Assembly: GCA_019633425.1 (NCBI GenBank)
Contig: WSUB01000402.1
Location: forward strand, 1 to 13,082
DNA from: Tulasnella sp. 424
Taxonomy: Eukaryota; Basidiomycota; Agaricomycetes; Cantharellales; Tulasnellaceae
Direction: 5' to 3'
DNA: 13,082 nucleotides
The notes under the pieces: generated by a model
The model's input: the letters and a program-made list of their open reading frames with translations, nothing else
Database searches by the model: none
What the model was told of the DNA's origin: nothing
Part shown: positions 8,170 to 13,082 of the stretch, in pieces
Numbering within the stretch: position 1 is the first letter of the stretch
Layout of the letters: each line of letters begins with the position of its first letter
Made by a program: the position numbers and the translations under genes

Positions 8170-9240
8170 TCAATGCGTACCGAATCCATTTCCCTGTGCG
8201 CTTCTGCAATTTAAACGACACAGGACGATAGCTTCCATCGCTCGAAAGACTGGCAAGGGCTCCCCTAGGTGTGCGGCAGTGTCAGAGCACAGAAATACTG
8301 TCAACCTGTTCGTGATACCTGATCGACTTGTATCGAAAGCCGAGACATATATTTGATGGTCTTCTGATTGGGAGACCTTCCAAGCTCTCGCTAGGATGGG
8401 TTCACGGTATGATGGGCCGGGGGATCCGGCTCCTGATTTTGAGTCTACGCCACAGATGCCTAGAAAGCTGAATAACGATGTAAGTTGACTGGGCTCAGGA
8501 ACCCGCAGTGGCTTAGGCTACTAACTTCCCGTCATCAGTTCTATTGGCATGATACCACCTCATCCCAAGTAAATCACAGCCATAAATCTGATTCTGAACA
8601 CCCGCAAGTAAGATCGAGAGTTATAACAAGTACCAAAATGGCGCTTACATCGGGAACGAGCAAGCTTTGAGGTCCTTCGGATGCACGGAGGGATTCGTAC
8701 TCGACCTCTAACGCATCAGCTACGGACGTAGTAGCTTACAGCCGATTATATTGACCTGAGCCTCGTCCAAGCAATCTGGACAGATAATAGGTCTTGGAGT
8801 CGTCATCTCTCTAAAGACTCTGATTCGGCCTCTATGCCGGCCGGTACCGGCGACCGGGGCACTAGCTGCGATGCCCGTGGTAATGATAACCGCGGGGGCT
8901 GGCGTCGGTATAGTTCTGGTCCAGAATTTGCTCAGAGTCCGGTGTCATTAGCAATAGAAAATATGGAAGAAATACTCACGAGGAGCCTTCCTCAAATTCC
9001 GGACCATATTGGGCAAAAATTGCCCGCTGCAGCGAAACCCAACCATTCCGGGAGCGAGATATACCACCTCAAGGCACTTCCCACAAAGCACCCCGAAACT
9101 AACTTAGCAATCCAATGTACGTCATCGAGCTTTCCAAGGTCTAGAGCTCTCTGTTGAACCCAATCGACGAAATCCTCTGCTTCGGCACCACTCCTTCCAG
9201 CGAACCGTAGTCGGTATCTCAATAACATTTCAGTTCTACC
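8170..9240 (-). pseudogene. Gag-like paralogue A', 5'-truncated and frameshifted
   Basis: This is the duplicate of gene A. Only the end of the first module is left (LLRYRLRF), then the second module (SGAEAEDFVDWVQQRALD, GSALRWYISL). An 11-base deletion near 9050 shifts the frame. Exon 2 still shows TIPTPAPA, GRIRVF, YYLSRLL and VADALEVE, but has a frameshift after GRIRV and a TAA before VADAL. The intron 3 donor is GGTTCCTG rather than a GTGAGT-type site. Exon 4 (ICGVDSKSGAGSP to AWKVSQSE) is open, and a final exon with TGA at 8170-8172 is possible. The 5' end is cut at 9240-9245, where sequence switches to tail 2, removing the first module and the promoter. It is not expected to be expressed as a full protein. 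Confidence 0.8.
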
Positions 9241-9241
9241 G

Positions 9242-9493
9242 GTGCATCGGCTCCGTCGGAATCGTAAGCAGAAGACCTCTTACTCCCGATCCGGATCCGA
9301 GGTACGTGTGAGCAGATATATAACACGTCATCATTTGGAAGAGCTTGCAGTCAACATTACTTCTAAACCATTAACCACCGCAAGTCATCAACTTGAAGAA
9401 AGGGCGTCTCCTCCCTCGTCCCACTCCCACTCGCTTGGATACCTGCTCTCAGATCGGCTCGAGAAACATTTCCTAGAGGCTCATAAAGCATGA
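9242..9493 (+). pseudogene. Tail 2: shortened copy of the unrecognised 3' gene fragment
   Basis: It matches tail 1 from about 4005 on. It lacks the VALLQAVLPSITDI part, which was removed by the junction with gag-like A'. The last part reads ASHQLEERASPPSS, then HSLGYLLSDRLEKHFLEAHKA and a stop at 9491-9493. The GAGGTACGTG donor-like site at about 9300 is present. It is more diverged from tails 1 and 3 than those are from each other. Confidence 0.4.
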
Positions 9494-9625
9494 ACTGAAC
9501 CGCACTTTGGACTTCCTGATGATGAAACTCCTAGCACTCACCGCAATGTAGCTCCGATCCTCCTCCTTTGCACAAAACCAGACATAATTCGCAGAGTCGA
9601 CGTTCAATCTGGGAGTCAATACCTC

Positions 9626-10851
9626 TTAAAAGCGGTGCGAGGTCAATCCATTGTGTAAACTAGCCACAACCTGAACTGCACCTGTCCCAGCCATTGCTAA
9701 TAGAGTGGAAGCTCCGCTACCACCGCTTCCTGGGGAAGAAAGTTTCCAAATATCGGTCAGATGTTGGCCATCACAGACAGACATGGCAGTTGTGTTTGTT
9801 TGAGAGTTCACGGCGCAAATGGCTAAAAAACTGGATACTGGTTAGGGGATGGAGTTCGACTGGGGCCCCAGGAAGTTCTACGAGCAAGGGATACGTACTT
9901 AGTCGCCTTTTGTGGGTTAATGAAAAACCACTTGAGTCCGAGAGTGTCGTACCCCATAATCTGTGACTTGAAGGGACGTTGGGAACCAACGGTAGGGAAG
10001 CTACAGATTTATGGCTTACATCGGGAATGAACAGCTTTTGCAGGCTGTCGGTGCTAGGATTCCACTCCACTTCCAGCGCATCCGCAACTGAAGAAGTAGG
10101 GTATATCCTATTATCAGATGGCAAAAGTTTTGAGAGATAATAGAAACTACCACTCCTCGAAACCCAGATCCGACCACGCCGCATTGCTTTGGGAGCAGGG
10201 GCAGCTGACGCTGCAGCAGGAGGGGTTGGAATTAGACTAATCAAAGTAATAATGGAAGTGAGTGCCGATGTCTGTGAGTAGTGGCGGTCCTCACTTTAGA
10301 GGAAGGCCACCAGGGCCGCCGCGTGGGTACTGAGTGAGGAGCGCTTGCTGTAGCTGCGTCCAGGTATCTCGTGTATCCGAGTCCAGATATGCATACCACC
10401 TGAGTGCTTCTCCAGCCATGCAAGACGATGCATACTTGACGATCCACTTGTCATCCGTTTCCTTCCCCTCATCGATAGCTTTGTCACAAACCGCCCGGAT
10501 GAACTTCTCCACCTCCTCTCCACTTCCTCCGTAGAACATCGGGCGGTATTTCGCAAGCATTGCGCGCCGAAGTAGTTTCCAACTCCACTGTACCTCTTCA
10601 TCGAGCGCACTCCACCATGTCAACGCGTCATCCGCCATGCAGATCGCCGCAAGGTCCGCCATCCATTGGTCATCTCGCTGCTTCCCCTGGCTAAAAGCAT
10701 GCTTCAGTATGGCGGCAATAAAGCCTCGGCACTCGGTCGCATCTTCCCCCCGAAACTGTATTTGAGTAAGATCTGGTTGATGACGCTTGAGCGGGAAGGT
10801 CGAGGCGACTAGTAGGAAGGGAAGTTTAGCGGACGAACCTCCCTGATCCAT
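9626..10851 (-). CDS. Gag-like two-module protein, paralogue C (most intact copy)
   Basis: Exons 10851-10295, 10236-10020, 9960-9899 and 9830-9626 join in frame to 346 residues, beginning MDQGGSSAKLPFLLV. Introns are 58, 59 and 68 nt, with donors GTGAGG, GTAAGC, GTACGT and acceptors TTAG, ACAG, CCAG. Module 1 spans about residues 35-106 and module 2 about 109-175; each carries the ALxWW/Y...LD...W..L..A(M/L)L..Y pattern of Retrotrans_gag-type capsid domains. The Pro/Ala linker is 187-203, the MRRGRIWV motif 204-211, then YYLSKLLPSD, ADALEVEWNP, GYDTLGLKW, ICAVNSQTNTT and TDIWKLSSPGSG. The start is chosen because the ATG follows the conserved GCGCT context and no upstream in-frame ATG is needed. 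The stop TAA (9626-9628) is shared with gene B but reads GAA in D; beyond it the frame is open to a GTGAGT donor (exon end 9542) and a possible exon ending at 9449. No protease, RT, integrase or zinc knuckle is present. Cellular role is unknown. Confidence 0.75.
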
Positions 10852-11420
10852 GAGCGCTTGATATTCCGTACGATTGGATGTCCTCCGTTTCTGAGTTGTT
10901 TGCCCCCGCCGTGTTTGCGTTCCCAAAGGAGGAGTCGGTGTTAGGGTATTGGTGGTTGGGGACAAGCCGTGTTTCGGCACGACACGGAGCGACCGGATCT
11001 CGCTTCCGGATCCGAGTGCCCCTTTCGGGAAAGCTGGCCAAACCGTCCAATTGACCTCCTCGTACTTCCACAAGTGTCAGAATCTAGATTACATAACATT
11101 GTGCAGAGACTACCATATGCATAAATACGGGCCCTAGTTGGGACTTGTGAACTCCGCTTCGGAGGCCTTTTTCGTTTCATCCTAGCTAGCTCATGTATTG
11201 CCTTGACGCGCCCTTACAAACAACTCTATCACGTCCGTACACGACTTCCCCCATACCCTTCGCATATGACGAATTTCCTTCCGGACACGAAGCTCAGCTA
11301 GTGGCACCGAGGCGAACTACCCCTGCCTTCTTGCTGGCTCTGTGAGTATGGGCAGCGAGCATCGGACTAACTCTCGCTTCCGGGTGGAGGAACAGAGAAT
11401 ATGGAGGATATGCACCAGAC
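10852..11420. promoter_or_regulatory. Upstream region of gag-like C and stub of the deleted OTC promoter
   Basis: No gene is supported. 10852-11165 is the C leader and promoter, matching 5602-5925. An ataaatac stretch near 11120 could serve as a TATA element on the minus strand (weak). 11165-11420 matches the start of the OTC upstream region of the other blocks (for example gctcagctagtggc and gtgagtatgggcag). The frame upstream of the C start is open for a distance but uses no ATG, so I treat it as leader. Confidence 0.45.
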
Positions 11421-11430
11421 GGGTGGGTTC

Positions 11431-11909
11431 CTGACGCTAATTGGACAACCTTTACAAAACTCCGGCTCGTTACCCCTGACCAACGGAGTCTCGTCTTTCC
11501 GTCCTTTCTGCATTTACGTTCTTCAGCGCGATTCTTTTGTCGGCGACAAATCGTGCCTTTAATATGGCATCTTCTGCCGTTTAGAGACTGCGAGGTGCTC
11601 AAAGGGGCAGGTGCTGTTGCGATGCTGCAAGCAGTTCTTCCAAGTATAACAGATATATATCGGCTCGGTCGGAATAATACGAAGAAAATCTCTTACTCCC
11701 GATCCGGGTCCGAGGTACGTGTCAGATTATATATACATATCGCATCATCATTGGAAGAGATGGCAGCTAGCATTGCTTCCAAACAATCAGCCACCGCAAG
11801 TCATCAACGTGGAGAAAGGATGTCTCTTCCCTCATCCTACATCCACTCGCTTGGATACCTGCTCTCAAATCGGCTCGAGAAACATTTCCTAGATGCTCAT
11901 ACAGCATGA
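11431..11909 (+). CDS. Tail 3: 3' fragment of an unrecognised plus-strand gene
   Basis: This is the longest open copy of the tail, read from about 11553 to the stop at 11907-11909 without an ATG. It includes LKGAGAVAMLQAVLPSITDI and, at the end, MSLPSSYIHSLGYLLSNRLE then KHFLDAHTA. A GAG|GTACGT donor near 11716 marks a probable intron before the SSLEEMAASIAS segment, as frame differs from tail 1 across that gap. It resembles the C-terminus of a helical protein; I cannot name it. It converges on gag-like D with an antisense overlap. Confidence 0.35.
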
Positions 11910-13082
11910 ATAGAACCGTACTTTAGACTTCCCGATGATGAAACGGCTCGGACTCACAGCAACGACGTTCGGATGAACGTCCTTTGCACAAAACCCGACA
12001 TGTCCACTGGGGATGAAATTGAATCTGGGATAGAATACCTCTTCAAAGCGGTACGAGGTCAATCCATTGTGTAAGTTGGCCACAATTCGAACTGCACCTT
12101 TCCCATCCATTGCTAATAGAGTTGAAGCTCCGCCATCATCGCTTCCCGGGGAAGAAACTTTCCAAGCATCGGTGAGAAGACTACCAGCGAATCCAGACAT
12201 AGCAGTTGTGTTTGTTTCGGAGTTCACGGCGCAAATCCCTAACATACTGGAGACTGGTTAGGGGATGGAGTGCGATCGGGGCCCAGGAAGCTCTACGGCA
12301 CGGGATACGTACTTGGTCGCGGCTTGTGGGTTACTTCGATACCACTTGAGTCCGAGAGTATCGTATCCTGTAAGCTGTGACTTGGAGGGACGTTGGGAAC
12401 CGACAGTAGGGATGATAGCGATTTATGGCTTACATCAGGAATGAACAACCTCTGCAGGCCGTCGGTGCCAGGATTCCACTCCACTTCCAGCGCATCCGCA
12501 ATTGAAGACGTAGGGCCTACCCTACTAACAGGTGACAAAAGTTTTGATAGATAATAATGAGGGGAGCTACCACTTTTCGAAACCCGGATCCGACCACGCC
12601 GCATCGTTTTCGGAGCAGGGGCAGCTGGCGCCGCGGCAGGGGGAGTCGGAACGAAGCTAATTAAAGTAAGAATGGAAGTGAGTGTCGACGTGTCTCAGTA
12701 GTGGTGGTCCTCACTTTAGAGGCGGGCCGCCAGGGCCGGAGCGCGGGTACTGAGTGAGGAGCGCTTGTTGTAGCTGCTTCCAGGTATCTTGCGTATCCGA
12801 GTCCAGATATGTATACCACCTGAGTGCTTCTCCAGCCATGCAAGATGATGCATAAGTGACGATCCACTCGTTATCCTTTTGCTTTCCCTCATCGATAGCC
12901 TTGTCAGAAACCGCACGAATGAACTTCTCCGCCTCCTCGCCACTTCCTCCGTAGAACACCGGGCGGTATTTCGCAAGCATTGCGCGCCGAAGTCGTTTCC
13001 AACTTCCTTGTACTTCTTCATCGAGCGCGCTCCACCACCTCAGCGCGTCATTCGCCATGCAGGTTGCCGCAAGGTCCGCCAT
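11865..13082 (-). CDS. Gag-like two-module protein, paralogue D (5' end outside the window)
   Basis: Exons 13082-12715 (partial), 12656-12434, 12374-12313, 12246-11958 and 11888-11865 join in frame for 321 residues with no internal stop (introns 58, 59, 66 and 69 nt; donors GTGAGG, GTAAGC, GTACGT, GTGAGT). The visible part starts inside module 1 (NDALRWWSALDEEVQGSWKRL), followed by module 2 (GEALRWYTYLDSDTQDTWKQL), a VPTPPAAAPAAPAPK linker, MRRGRIRV, a two-residue insertion giving SSPHYYLSKLL, LTGYDTLGLKWYRSN, ICAVNSETNTT and TDAWKVSSPGSD. Unlike B and C it has GAA where they have TAA. It therefore continues through EEVFYPRF and VGFCAKD to intron 4 and a short last exon ending EMFLEPI. D may show the ancestral C-terminus. 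The last 24-base exon is antisense to the tail 3 ORF and is inferred from splice sites alone. Confidence 0.65.

Larger units (their letters stand above)
3771..9241. repeat. Composite block copy 1 (complete): tail 1, gag-like B, OTC pseudogene 2, gag-like A'
   Basis: This is the only complete block in the window. It opens with the tail fragment (matching 11421 onward) and ends at 9240-9245, where gag-like A' runs directly into tail 2. Compared with the A-to-tail junction of copy 0, about 700 bases are missing here: the first gag module and 5' flank of A' and the first part of the tail. Block order and strands are the same in all copies. Confidence 0.75.
9242..11420. repeat. Composite block copy 2 (truncated at both ends): tail 2, gag-like C, promoter stub
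   Basis: It starts inside the tail, lacking its first 230 or so bases, includes all of gag-like C and its flank, and continues to about 11420 with sequence matching the beginning of the OTC upstream region (5927 to about 6165). The OTC gene, the spacer and an A-type gag-like gene that should follow are missing; the next base run is tail 3. Confidence 0.75.
11421..13082. repeat. Composite block copy 3 (cut by the window end): tail 3 and gag-like D
   Basis: From about 11421 (gggttcctgacgctaatt) the sequence matches 3771 onward and continues collinearly through tail and gag-like gene to the window end. The junction joins the OTC upstream stub directly to the tail, so the OTC, spacer and A-type gene between blocks 2 and 3 have been deleted or were never copied. 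Confidence 0.75.

Noticed and set aside
11294..11602. 102-residue minus-strand open frame
   Set aside because: It spans the block 2/3 junction and runs antisense to tail 3. It has no counterpart in the other blocks.
1..13082. Intact LTR retrotransposon
   Set aside because: Despite gag-like domains, no RT (YxDD), integrase, protease, primer-binding site or flanking long terminal repeats were seen. The direct repeats present are gene blocks, not LTRs.
1..13082. CRISPR array, tRNA or rRNA genes
   Set aside because: No regularly spaced short repeats, cloverleaf-like sequences or conserved rRNA blocks were noticed on either strand.

Overview
The window looks like fungal nuclear DNA, most likely from a basidiomycete (Agaricomycetes-like). 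Introns are 41-76 nt with GTRNGT donors and TAG/CAG acceptors, several genes are split by them in conserved positions, and there are no Shine-Dalgarno-led operons. Organism placement is inference.

Layout: the window is a degenerate direct array of one composite block. In order, the block holds (i) a plus-strand 3' fragment of an unrecognised gene ('tail'), (ii) a minus-strand gag-like gene converging on it, (iii) a divergent promoter region, (iv) a dead plus-strand ornithine carbamoyltransferase (OTC) gene, (v) a spacer, and (vi) a second, divergent gag-like gene on the minus strand. Copies: 1-3770 (end of one block: OTC pseudogene 1, gag-like A); 3771-9241 (complete block: tail 1, gag-like B, OTC pseudogene 2, gag-like A'); 9242-11420 (tail 2 cut at its 5' side, gag-like C, then only the promoter stub of the OTC side); 11421-13082 (tail 3, gag-like D, cut by the window edge).

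The gag-like genes each encode two homologous helical modules of about 70 residues with the Retrotrans_gag-type signature (AL-R-WW ... LD ... W..L..AML..Y). A Pro/Ala-rich linker follows, then a basic GRIRV motif opening a C-terminal domain whose function I cannot name. Five exons can be joined in frame by eye in A and D, and four in B and C up to a shared TAA. No reverse transcriptase, integrase, protease, LTR or CCHC knuckle is visible, so this looks like a host-resident gag-derived family rather than a retrotransposon.

Both OTC copies keep their introns and the HCLP loop, but have lost the carbamoyl-phosphate STRTR and the HPTQ motifs. They share at least one stop codon in the same place, so OTC was probably inactive before the block was duplicated. 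What has been amplified is gag-like genes carrying a dead arginine-biosynthesis gene as a passenger.
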